Assembly: GCA_003484265.1 (NCBI GenBank)
Contig: DNDO01000107.1
Location: 7,266-33,292 of the forward strand
Length of the DNA stretch: 26,027 nt
From: Anaerolineae bacterium
GTDB lineage: Bacteria; Chloroflexota; Anaerolineae; Anaerolineales; Villigracilaceae
Direction of reading: 5' to 3'
In this document: one piece after another, positions 1 through 9,000 of the stretch
Layout: each line of letters opens with the position of its first letter
Numbering within the stretch: the first letter of the stretch is position 1
The notes under the pieces: generated by a model
The model's input: the letters and a program-made list of their open reading frames with translations, nothing else
The model's database searches: none
Told to the model about the DNA's origin: nothing
Translations under genes and position numbers: made by a program

Positions 1-2
1 TA

Positions 3-30
3 GTGGTGATCGAAATTATTTCATCACCAC
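3..30 (-). other. Stem-loop spanning the thiB stop codon
   Basis: An 8-bp perfect inverted repeat (GTGGTGAT at 3-10, ATCACCAC at 23-30) has a 12-nt loop and straddles the stop codon of the thiamine-binding protein gene. On the minus strand it forms at the 3' end of the coding region. No T-run is visible before the window ends, so I do not call it a terminator. A hairpin after a binding-protein gene and before its permease gene could lower expression of the membrane components; that is inference. Confidence 0.4.
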
Positions 31-1074
31 ATCTGTCCACCCCTGGATCCATTTGTCGCGGTTGGCGGCAATGACATCAGGGGCCAGGGATGCGGTTTGC
101 GCGGGGGTTTGGGAGTATTTGGTAAAGACTTCGGGTATCGCAGCCTTCGTGTTGACAGGGTAGACGAACATTTGGAGAGGCATATCTTCTTGAAATGTTC
201 TAGCCAGCATAAAATCAATAAAACTTTTTGCAAGGATTTGGTTTTCAGTCCCTTTGAGAATGCCGACAAATTCGATCTGGCGGAAGCAAGTGTCGTTGCC
301 GAGTATGGAAGCGGTGGGAGCGTCGTCAATTGATGGATTGGCGAAGATAACTTCGGCGGCGGGAGATGTACCGTATGAGACAACCATCGGCTGAAGTCCC
401 TGCCCAGAGGAGGCACTGAAATTAGTGTAGTAGGCAGTTTCCCAGCCATCCACAACGACAACATCGTTTGCTTTGAGGTCAGCCCAGTAACCGAGATAGC
501 CATCTTCGCCAAAGTGAGCGACTGTGGCGAGCAGGAAGGCAAGTCCCGTTGATGAGGTGGCAGGGTTCTCAACGACAAGCAAATTTGCATATTCAGGCTC
601 AGTCAGGTCTTCGAGGGATTGAGGGACAGCGAGCGAGTTGTCAGCAAAGTATGCCTTGTCGTAGTTGATGCAGACATCGCCATAGTCAACGGGCAGGGCA
701 TTGTTTGTTGAATCCATTTTGAAGGCATCTGGGATGTTTGCCAATTCGGGCGAGGTGTATGGTTCGAATATCTCCGCTTCGAGGGCTCGGGAGAGAAAGG
801 TGTTGTCTACGCCAAAGAGCACGTCGGCAAGCGGCGCTTCCTTTGTGAGGATGGCTTTATTGAGAACAGCCCCAGCGTCTCCACCTTGAAGGAATGTAAC
901 TTTGGCGTTGTTGGCTGTTTCAAATGCTTTGACCACATCTGTGCTGACCGCGAATGAGTCGTGAGTCATCACTGTGATGGTTTGAAGTTCGTCACCCTGC
1001 ATAGGTGTTTCTTGTGAAGCGCAAGCAGCGAGCAGAAGGCAGAGGGTCGATAAGAGAGGGAATAGTTTTTTCAT
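16..1074 (-). CDS. thiB: Thiamine ABC transporter substrate-binding lipoprotein (ThiB/TbpA-like)
   Basis: This 352-residue extracytoplasmic binding protein should deliver thiamine or its phosphate esters to an ABC importer. It starts with MKKLF and a hydrophobic signal ending in a lipobox, L15-A16-A17-C18, so it is probably lipid-anchored. The body resembles the iron/thiamine/polyamine binding-protein fold: a beta strand with TVMTHDSF near residue 35, 'FLQGGDAG' near 61, and 'LPVDYGDVCINYD' in the middle, as in ThiB proteins. The ATG follows an AAAGG Shine-Dalgarno and lies one base after the pyrophosphokinase stop (TAAAATG), so the two are translationally linked and share the upstream TPP riboswitch. 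The riboswitch and the partner gene make thiamine the likely ligand, rather than iron or putrescine. Permease and ATPase genes (thiP, thiQ) are not visible and would lie downstream, off the left edge. Confidence 0.85.
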   Translation of the reverse strand: MKKLFPLLSTLCLLLAACASQETPMQGDELQTITVMTHDSFAVSTDVVKAFETANNAKVTFLQGGDAGAVLNKAILTKEAPLADVLFGVDNTFLSRALEAEIFEPYTSPELANIPDAFKMDSTNNALPVDYGDVCINYDKAYFADNSLAVPQSLEDLTEPEYANLLVVENPATSSTGLAFLLATVAHFGEDGYLGYWADLKANDVVVVDGWETAYYTNFSASSGQGLQPMVVSYGTSPAAEVIFANPSIDDAPTASILGNDTCFRQIEFVGILKGTENQILAKSFIDFMLARTFQEDMPLQMFVYPVNTKAAIPEVFTKYSQTPAQTASLAPDVIAANRDKWIQGWTDVVMK

Positions 1075-1075
1075 T

Positions 1076-1723
1076 TTACCTTTGTGATTTACGCGTATGC
1101 ACGATCAGGAGCAAGCCCTTCGAGATTTTTATCCTTGCAACATCAGCTGTCATCTCATTGCTAATGCCGCGTGTTTTTTCAGGGTGGAGCGTTTCGCTAT
1201 CGAGCTTCCATTTGAGATTTTCCGTTTGGACGCCTGTGACTTCTCCCTGCCACGGCATCAAAGAGACGATATCTCCGATTCGCCCCTCGACTTCGGCTTG
1301 ATCGCGGCAAAAGAAGATTTCTTCAACCCCATCATCAAGGCGAACGTCAAGAGTCGCAAGTCGAACGTGATTAAGCAAAGCAATGTTCGCCAGGGTATGA
1401 TCGAGACGACCTCCGAGAGCGGCGACAATGACGATCTCCCTTGCGTTAAGTTCAATGGCTTTGGAAATAGCCAGTTCGAGGTCTGTCTCGTCCTTGTCGC
1501 GTGGGAAGAGTTCGATGGACACTCCCTCTTCTCGCAGTTTTTTCAGGAGTTCTTTATCTGTGGAGTCCATGTCTCCGATGACGAGAGCAGGCTTGAGGTC
1601 CAAGGAAGAGGCGTGGCGGGAACCGCCGTCCGCGCAGATGATGTAATCGTCATCTTGCAAAATAGCGCGCGTTTTGTTTATGTCAGGCAGGTCGCCGTTG
1701 GCGAAGATAATGATGCGTTGCAT
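1076..1723 (-). CDS. thiN: Thiamine pyrophosphokinase
   Basis: This 215-residue enzyme transfers pyrophosphate from ATP to thiamine, giving the cofactor TPP in the cytoplasm. The family's acidic metal and ATP-binding motifs are all present in order: ADGG at 31-34, GDMDS at 50-54, DKDETD at 76-81 and GGRLDH at 104-109. The C-terminal half (about 130-215) is the beta-sandwich thiamine-binding domain. Length is normal for bacterial TPK. It is the first gene behind the TPP riboswitch and is followed after one base by a thiamine-binding lipoprotein, so uptake and activation of thiamine are co-regulated. The ATG lies 11 nt after a GAGG in the 3' arm of the terminator hairpin, so that hairpin could also mask the ribosome site. 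The symbol thiN follows usage for stand-alone bacterial TPKs. Confidence 0.93.
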   Translation of the reverse strand: MQRIIIFANGDLPDINKTRAILQDDDYIICADGGSRHASSLDLKPALVIGDMDSTDKELLKKLREEGVSIELFPRDKDETDLELAISKAIELNAREIVIVAALGGRLDHTLANIALLNHVRLATLDVRLDDGVEEIFFCRDQAEVEGRIGDIVSLMPWQGEVTGVQTENLKWKLDSETLHPEKTRGISNEMTADVARIKISKGLLLIVHTRKSQR

Positions 1724-1753
1724 AATAAAAACATCCTCACAGCGGAGGATGTT
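1724..1753 (-). terminator. Intrinsic terminator forming the riboswitch expression platform
   Basis: On the minus strand the 9-bp stem AACATCCTC/GAGGATGTT (1745-1753 with 1730-1738) has a 6-nt loop (1739-1744) and is followed by TTTTATT directly before the thiamine pyrophosphokinase ATG. It sits between the TPP aptamer and the start codon, the classic position for a transcription-terminating platform. Loop and stem bases 1742-1748 (CCTCCGC on the minus strand) can instead pair with GCGGAGG of the aptamer (1771-1777). That gives a mutually exclusive antiterminator. The GAGG of the 3' arm is also the only Shine-Dalgarno-like sequence for the gene. Confidence 0.88.
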
Positions 1754-1765
1754 GATTCGTGAAAG

Positions 1766-1855
1766 AAGTCCCTCCGCCAGTATGACCTGGATCAGGTAAT
1801 GCGGGTTGAGCGCGGCTCGCTCCTCTCAGTCCTGCATCGCAGGACACCCCGTTCA
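1766..1855 (-). promoter_or_regulatory. TPP (THI element) riboswitch aptamer
   Basis: The minus strand carries the conserved blocks of the TPP aptamer in order: CGGGGTG, a perfect 7-bp P3 stem (1829-1835 with 1839-1845), CTGAGA (1824-1829), ACCC (1803-1806), ACCTGATCCAGGTCAT, and CTGGCGGAGGGA (1769-1780). An extra 5-bp hairpin, GAGCG/CGCTC (1808-1822), is inserted between CTGAGA and ACCC; this matches the facultative stem-loop known in many bacterial THI elements. A promoter lies just upstream and a terminator hairpin just downstream. Gene content (TPK and thiamine-binding protein) fits. TPP binding is expected to switch the unit off. Confidence 0.96.
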
Positions 1856-1866
1856 ATTGTGATTTA

Positions 1867-1895
1867 GTTATATGACGCGCGGGTTATTTTGTCAA
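1867..1895 (-). promoter_or_regulatory. Sigma70-type promoter of the thiamine unit
   Basis: On the minus strand a perfect TTGACA (1890-1895) is separated by 17 bp from TATAAC (1867-1872). The predicted start is near 1860, five to seven bases before the first TPP aptamer bases. It lies in the intergenic region after the upstream hydrolase stop at 1930, so the thiamine unit can be transcribed independently of the long operon upstream. Confidence 0.8.
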
Positions 1896-1929
1896 TATAA
1901 AAATGAAGGAGTAATACCTGTGTCAAAGG

Positions 1930-2712
1930 TCACCTTACCCTGCGCTTCCAATCTTCTTTCATTTGTAGCTCACTGGGGCTTGCACCGGAATCGAGAGCCA
2001 GGAAATCCGTGAGCAGCCTATTGAACTTGATCGTTTCATCTATCATTGGAAAATGTCCCGAGTTCTCGAGAGCCACCTGATGAGTAAATGTTGAAGATGA
2101 AACTTCGTACGCAGGCGCTGTAATCGCCTGATCCTTTTCACCATAAACCAGCAGACATGGAATGTTCAAACCGCGAAAGTTACCAAATAAATTATCCGCC
2201 TGTAAACCAGCCATAGATTCAGCGATTGCCCTGGTGTCCGTCTTGGGCGCGTCGGACAAGGCTGAGGACGATTCGGGTGTTTTATTTAACAGCCAATCAG
2301 ACAACTCTTGAGGAGGAACAGTTCGCAGACGGGAATTGACCGCTTCATAATTTAACGGACAGTTGATCGCCATGACCCGGTCCACACTCTGCTGATAGCG
2401 TAGGGCAAATTTCATGGCGACAAGCGCGCCTAATCCATGTCCAACCAAAGCGATCTTTCCGATTCCCATTTCGTTCAAAAACGCATCGACCAATTTTACC
2501 TGTTCGTCCAGGGAATACTTCAAAGTGTTATGAGCGGTATCCCCAAAGCCCCAGAGGTCAAGTGCGTACGCGCGATAAGAGGTCGAGGCGACCTGCATGG
2601 AGGCGATCCAATACTTCCATGAGCCGACCCAACCGTGCAGAAAGATGACCGGGCGTCCGCGTCCCAGCACTTCGTAATGCACAATAGAGCCGTCGAGAAG
2701 GATAGCGCTCAA
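1930..2712 (-). CDS. Alpha/beta hydrolase-fold protein lacking the nucleophile serine
   Basis: The 260-residue product has the alpha/beta hydrolase fold: oxyanion-loop HGWVGSW at 26-32, LDLWGFGDT at 51-59, and a nucleophile elbow VGHGLGA at 90-96. The family elbow is G-x-S-x-G, but here residue 93 is Gly (codon GGA at 2434-2436), so the catalytic Ser is absent. The other triad members appear to be kept, Asp194 in YGEKD and His220 in SGHFPM. It is a clear paralogue of the hydrolase at 14554-15414 (shared IVHYEV, HGW-GSW, YALD-WGFG), which keeps Ser at the equivalent position 93. The start is TTG, three bases after the upstream receiver stop, with GGGAAG upstream; the paralogue's alignment supports it. 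It is the last gene of the long operon. Either a pseudoenzyme/binding protein or an enzyme using another mechanism. No substrate can be named. Confidence 0.85.
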   Translation of the reverse strand: MSAILLDGSIVHYEVLGRGRPVIFLHGWVGSWKYWIASMQVASTSYRAYALDLWGFGDTAHNTLKYSLDEQVKLVDAFLNEMGIGKIALVGHGLGALVAMKFALRYQQSVDRVMAINCPLNYEAVNSRLRTVPPQELSDWLLNKTPESSSALSDAPKTDTRAIAESMAGLQADNLFGNFRGLNIPCLLVYGEKDQAITAPAYEVSSSTFTHQVALENSGHFPMIDETIKFNRLLTDFLALDSGASPSELQMKEDWKRRVR

Positions 2713-2715
2713 AAA

Positions 2716-3090
2716 TTACTTCCCAAATTTTGCCAATATTTTCTTCACGTGCGCGGTCAACTGATCGGGCGCAAAGGGTTTCAGAAGGTATTCCTCCGCG
2801 CCTGCATCCAATCCCTGCTGGATCTCGTTCTCCTGTCCTTTTGCTGAAAGGAAGACCACGGGAATATCCTTCAAGTCCGGGTTTGCCTTCATGGCTTTAC
2901 AAGCTTCATACCCTGTCATACGCGGCATGCGAACATCCATCAAAATCAGATCGGGGTACACATTGGGAGCCATTTCCACAGCTTCCTCCCCATTGGTCGC
3001 TGAAAACACTTCATGCCCGGCAAACCGCAGGGTAAAAGCCACCAAATCACGGATATCTCGTTCATCTTCTGCAATCAAAATCTTAGCCAT
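2716..3090 (-). CDS. Single-domain response regulator (CheY-like receiver)
   Basis: This 124-residue protein is a lone receiver domain with no output domain. Phosphorylation residues are complete: acidic pocket E8-D9, phospho-acceptor D52 in LILMDVRMP, switch Ser82 in VVFLSAKG, and Lys104 in YLLKPF. The ATG directly abuts the stop of the giant kinase (TGAATG), so translation is likely coupled. It should accept phosphate from that kinase in the cytoplasm and either act as a phosphorelay shuttle or control a protein by direct binding. The target is not identifiable from sequence. Confidence 0.93.
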   Translation of the reverse strand: MAKILIAEDERDIRDLVAFTLRFAGHEVFSATNGEEAVEMAPNVYPDLILMDVRMPRMTGYEACKAMKANPDLKDIPVVFLSAKGQENEIQQGLDAGAEEYLLKPFAPDQLTAHVKKILAKFGK

Positions 3091-6000
3091 TCACGCCTCA
3101 TTCTTCTCATAAATAGGCAGGGTAAAGGAGAAAACACTGCCTTCTCCCGGCACACCACTGCTTGTCATCCAAATCCGACCTTTGTGCATTTCAACTATCT
3201 GCTTAACGATGGAAAGTCCCAAGCCTGTTCCTGGTGTTGCCAAGACCAGCGGATGCTCGCCACGATAGAATCGTTCAAATATACGCGCCTGATCTTCCAA
3301 AGCAATACCCACACCATTGTCATCGATATCCACTTGTATACTTTTCCCACCATTAACCGGTTGAACGCGGACAGTAATTGTGCCGTTACCCGGTGTATAG
3401 TGATATGCATTAAAAACAAGATTACTCATCACCTGACGGATCCGCTCCAAATCGCCATTTACTGCGGGAAGTTTCTTGGGTGCATCTAAAGACAAAGCCA
3501 TCGGCTTGTTTTCTTCCTGAGAACGGCGAAGTACATCCTCGAGCACATCCTCCGCCAATTCGCGCAGATTAAGCGCCTGTGGCGAGAGAGTCACTCTTCC
3601 AGATTCAATACGTGATACATCCAAGAGGTCATTCACCAGGATATTGAGACGCTCCGTATTGTTCTTAATGATACTCAGGAAGTGTGTCTGATTCTCATTC
3701 ATTGCGCCCGCCGCGCCCATTAAAAGGACGTCTGTATAACCGCGGATTGAAGTCATCGGTGTCCGTAATTCGTGACTTACCGTCGCTACAAACTCAGACT
3801 TAAGCCTATCCACTTCGACCTCATGCGTAATGTCGCGGAATATGGAGACCGTGCCCAGGAAATCGTTTTGTAATATAACAGGTGCAAGGTGCACAAGGAC
3901 GATTCGCCCGTTCTGAAGATCCAATTGCTCCGCGTAGGTATCTCCTTTTTGATAGTCCTGCGGTGATCCCGACCAGGTCCGGATCGTCTGCATCCACGAA
4001 CCCGCCGCCTTACCAAAAAGGCCGACGAAAACATCTAGAGGCTGTCCAACCACGCGGCCCGCTTCCAGATCAAGGATGTTCTCCGCTGAATTATTCAAGA
4101 ATGTGATGCGGTTGTTGGAACCGGTAACAAGGACGCCGTCGGCCACGGCTTCCAGGATGGCTTGTGAACGACTGGCTTCCTCCTGCTCACGGCGAAGCAT
4201 AGAACCCAACCGCTCAGCTTGATCGCGGATCAACTCGTATAAGTGAGCATTGTTAATTGCAACCGAAACCTGCCCAGCTATCGCCTTAACCATGTTCAAT
4301 CGCTCTCTGCTAAAGAAGTCGATCTTTCGGTGAAAGACCATCAGAACACCGATGACATCCTCGGCAACCAACAACGGGACCACGATCGCGCTGCGGTGTT
4401 CGCGTGACGAGGATGAAGTCGTTACCCAACGGTCATCTTCAAGAAGGTCACTGATCAATACTGCCTCGCGATTTGCTACCACCCATCCTGCCAATCCTTC
4501 CCCAATTTTCAGTTTAAAGCCGCGTCTCTCCCCTGATATCTTATCGGAAAGATAACCATAACCAGCTCGATAATGCAGCATATTGTCGTCCGCGCCTCGT
4601 AACATGATCGTTCCCTGCTCCGCGCCGATCGCGTCGTTGAGCAACGCGAGCGTACGATTCAACGCTCGGTCGAGGTCAAGGCTTGAGGAAACTTCCGTAA
4701 GAATGCGCAGAAGGGTTTCCGTATTTTGTTGTTCCTGTTGAAGTTGGGCTGTACGTTCGATCACGCGCTGTTCAAGTTCCTGCGCCAGGCGTTGTGTCTC
4801 GTTGAAGAGGCGTCCGTTCTGGATCGCCACAATCGCCTGGTTCGCCAGGGTGCTCAACACCTGAATATCGCCTTCCGTATAGACGTTCATTTGATAACTT
4901 TGTACGGAAAGCATGCCAATCGACCTGCCCCCAAGAAGCATTGGCACAGCCAAAATAGACTGTGGTGCTTCCTCTTTTCCATACGTAACGCCGCCCATCG
5001 CATCCACAGTGGATGAGCCATGCACCAAAAGTGTTTGACCAGAGGATATTACCTGCCCGCTCAGTCCCTCGTTGCGCGGGATACGAGTAATCGGTGCCCG
5101 CACATCGTCATCCACAAGATATACGCCTTCGATTTCATCAGTCTCTTCATCCAGAATGCTGATCACGAACGATTCTACAGGCATCAATTTCTTTGCCGCT
5201 TCATGCACCGCAACGTAAATCTGTTCGGGGTCAAGGTTGGCACTGACTTGATAACTTGCCTGGTTGAGGATCTCAAATCTTTCTGCCGTAGACAACGTGG
5301 ACTGATATAAACGCGCGTTCTCAAGCGCGATCGAAGCCTGGTTTGTCAAGGTTCTTGCCAACTCGATCTCTGCCAGGCTGAACTGCGTAGATTCGTTTTG
5401 GTGAATAAACAACAATGCCTGCAGGTTCGAGCTGCTTACAAAGGGCAGGATGAGCAATGATTTCGTACTCTTACCTAGAAAATCTCCTAAAGGAGTCAGG
5501 TCCGGTTCGGCGTTTATCGCATCAGTTGAGAATACACCCAGAGATTCTTGCAACCGCTTGAATATGGGGGCATCCGGCAGACTCTTTGGAAGTTTGTTTA
5601 TATATTTGGGATGCGAAAACTTCCATACAGCCTTCCCCCGCTCAAAAGTCACGACCGAGACGCGGGAAGCATTAAAGGAGTCCTGCAATTCCTGCGCGGC
5701 AAATTGAAGTATCTTGTCTTCATCCAGCAACCCACCGAGGGACGATGAAAAGCGGTTGAGCAGGGATAAACGCTGGGAGCGTTCATCCAATTCGGATGCA
5801 CGCCCGAGGCTATCTTCAAACAGCCTGGCATTCTCAACGGCAACAGCCGCCTGGCTCGCAAATGTGGTACCTACCTGGATATGATCGTGTGTGAAAAAAT
5901 ACGCCTGCCATTTTTCAAGCGCTAAAACACCGATGACCTCATTTTTTGAAACGAGCGGAAGACCGAGCCAAGCTAGGCGCGGAGCTTCCAGTGTCGGGAA

Positions 6001-9000
6001 GCGCGGGTCCTGCCGAACGTCACCGACCGAAAGCCCGCGACCCATTCGGAGCATTTCTTTGAACAGCGTGCTATCTTCTGCGGCAACAGTTAATCCAAGC
6101 CGTTGTTCGGTATCCGGGAAACCGCGTGCAGCTGCGACTGTCAAGCGATCCTTTTCCCGGATCCACAGAGTGGCAGTATCATAGGGGATTACAGGCTTAA
6201 GCTGATCAAGAAGCGACTCGATCAGTTCGGTGCTTTTCAAGCTGGAAGTCAGATTTGTTGCAGCAGTGGTCAATGCCTCCAGTTGTGTGGCGCGTTCCTG
6301 TGTCGTCTGCACAAGATGGACATTTTGAAGAGATAAGCCTACCTGTTGGGCAAGAGAAAGAAGCAGAGTTTCATCCTCTTCACGGAATCCAGCCGGCGTG
6401 TTGAAGTTATCTAGCAAAAGAACACCGACCCTTTGTTCACCCGATTGAATCGGTATCAACAAACTAGATACCGGTAATCGACCGCCGGTTGCCTGGCGAT
6501 ATAACAGCTGGCCTTCAGTAGTGAACGTGTAATCACGGGCGAATTGCACTTCATCCACCCGCGTGGGACGATTTGTTTCAAACGCTAGACCCGGCAACGA
6601 TCCGCCGGAACGATAGGTAATCCGCTTCATTGCCTCATTATCTGCATAGCCGGAAACTGCCCTCGGCAATAATTGACCTGTATGTTCGTCCCAGATCAAT
6701 ACAACGCCAGCGTGTGCCGACTGGAGGGCTTTGCGTGCACTTTCCAAAAGCGACCTGACGATACGATCCGAGTCCAGACCTCTTAATTGGCGGCTAAAAT
6801 CAAGCAGAAGGTTTACTTCCTGTAAACGGCGGCGTGTTTCATTAAGAAGGGAAATATTCTGTAGAATAACAGACGTCTGCCGCGAGATTTGGTGATACAC
6901 CTGAAAATCTTCTGTTGTGAAAGCAGGAAGTGACTCGGGTGTAATTGCCATCATTGCCGCGACAGTACGGCCATCGATCTTAACTGGAAGACAGACCAGC
7001 GATTTTGCCCTGAGGGCGGTCAACAATGGAGTCTCGCGCCACTCGAGACTCTCGTCCAAGGTTGAAATCAGGATGGCTTCGCCGCTCTGTAAACACGTCC
7101 TGAGCGGATTCCTCTGCCCAAACAGCGCTTCAGGGTTGGTCGCCCGAGGGACACTTCCCAATACCTGTGTCAAACGCGGACCTTCATTCGTCACCTCAGC
7201 GACAAGCGCAACAGACATTCCAAGCTGCGTCAACGTCTCACGCGCCAGCGCCTGCAGGGCTGATGATGCATCCAGTTGACGGCTTACTGATTCAGTAATT
7301 GCAAGACCCGCGCGAACTCTTTGCGAACGATGATCCAGATTTTGGATTGCAATGGTTTGGTCGAGATCCTTTCTGAGCAGTATCGGCAAGTCGTTCTGTG
7401 TGACAGCAAGCAGTCTTTGTTGTCTCTCAATGCCCGCTGAAAGCGAGTCAACTTGTTCACGTAATTCTGTAAGGCGGAAACTTCCAGTAATTGCGAGTGT
7501 TGCCTGTGTGGCAAATATTTCTAGCGCTTCAATGGTTGCAAGGTCAGGTCGCAACCCATTGCGAGGAGAATCCACACTGATGAGGCCGAGTGGTTGTCCG
7601 TGATTATCTTCAAGCACGGTTACAAGCGTATCGTCCGGGTCCCAAGAATTGGGCATACTTTGCGTCCGATTTTCTGTATCCAATGTCACCATGTGAACAT
7701 CTGCAGGGATAATGGGTGACCGATCAACAGGGATAAAGTAGGAACGGCTGATACGAAATTCCGATTTCAGGATTTGCTGAAGACTTGCAAAGGGTTGCTT
7801 GCGGGCTAACAACTCACTCAAAGTATCCTGCGGGAACCCAACACCGGTTACTCTCCGCAGCATCCCGCTGTCTGTTTCCAATATACTAACGAGGACTGCC
7901 TTGAAGTTTGTGGAATCGCTGATGTTTTGTGCAATGGCACGCAGCGATTGCTCAATTGGTTTTTCAAAATCAACAACAAGGCTTGCATCTGATAACCGTG
8001 AAAGAATATCGGCTCGGCGTCGAAGCAGCTCGGATTGCTGGAATTGCTCCTGATAACGACGTATATTGCCAATGGCGACAGATACCTGGGACGCAAAAGT
8101 CTGCAAAACATCGAGGGATGTATCGTCGAAATAATCTGCTTGTTCAGAATGTAAGTGAATAAGGCCGACTGTTTTCCCTCGGTCAATGATGGGAACTACC
8201 ATGAGAGAACGAACCCCATCGTGTGGCGGTAAATGTTCTGTCTCTGTAATGTCTACAACGTATTGCGCGTTGCCGGTCTTGAGCGCCTCTTGTTCAAACG
8301 CAGATAAGGTATCGGGGAGTTGACAGCCGATTGAAAGTGAAACAGGCACCGGGTCGGTGGAAGCGTTTTCATCGAACAGAAGAATCGTCCCGCATTCTGC
8401 GCGGGTTGTACGCAGACTCTCCGCATGGACAACCTCCAGCAAAGTCCGCAAGTCTGTAATTGAGTTGAGTTCACGACTAATACGTGTGATGGATGTAAGT
8501 TGTTCGAGACGTCTATGAAGGCTCTCATCTGTCAGCTTGGACCGGGATGCGTCATCAATAGCAGACGCCAATTGACCGGCGGCAGTTGCGATGATCTGTA
8601 AATCGTAGTGGTTGAAAGACTCGGCTTTCCGGCTGGCAAGCATAAGTTCGCCGAGACTTCGGTCTCTAACGATCAGCGGAACTACAACCGCGGATTCAGC
8701 CTCGAGTGTCGTAGCGAGAGGACGATAACCAGGCAGGACGCGTCTGTCTGAACTTAGGCGGCCTGATAGAAACGGATTTTGACTTCCGGCAACCGTATTT
8801 CTGGTTTGCGATGCATCCATGTGCAACCGACCAAGGGCAGTTATGGTTTCTGCATCAGCCCCAAATACAGAATTTTCATGCAGACGAAGATCGCCCGTCT
8901 GTTCATCACGCAGGAAGATTGCGGCAAGATCACCTTGAAAAAGACGGGCAAGTTCCTGGATCGAAAACCGCAGGATCTCATCAATGGTTGCCGTGGAAGC

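Noticed and set aside
1097..1762. Long plus-strand reading frame of 221 codons
   Set aside because: It lies opposite the pyrophosphokinase gene and runs into its terminator hairpin; its translation has no family features, while the minus strand has complete TPK motifs.
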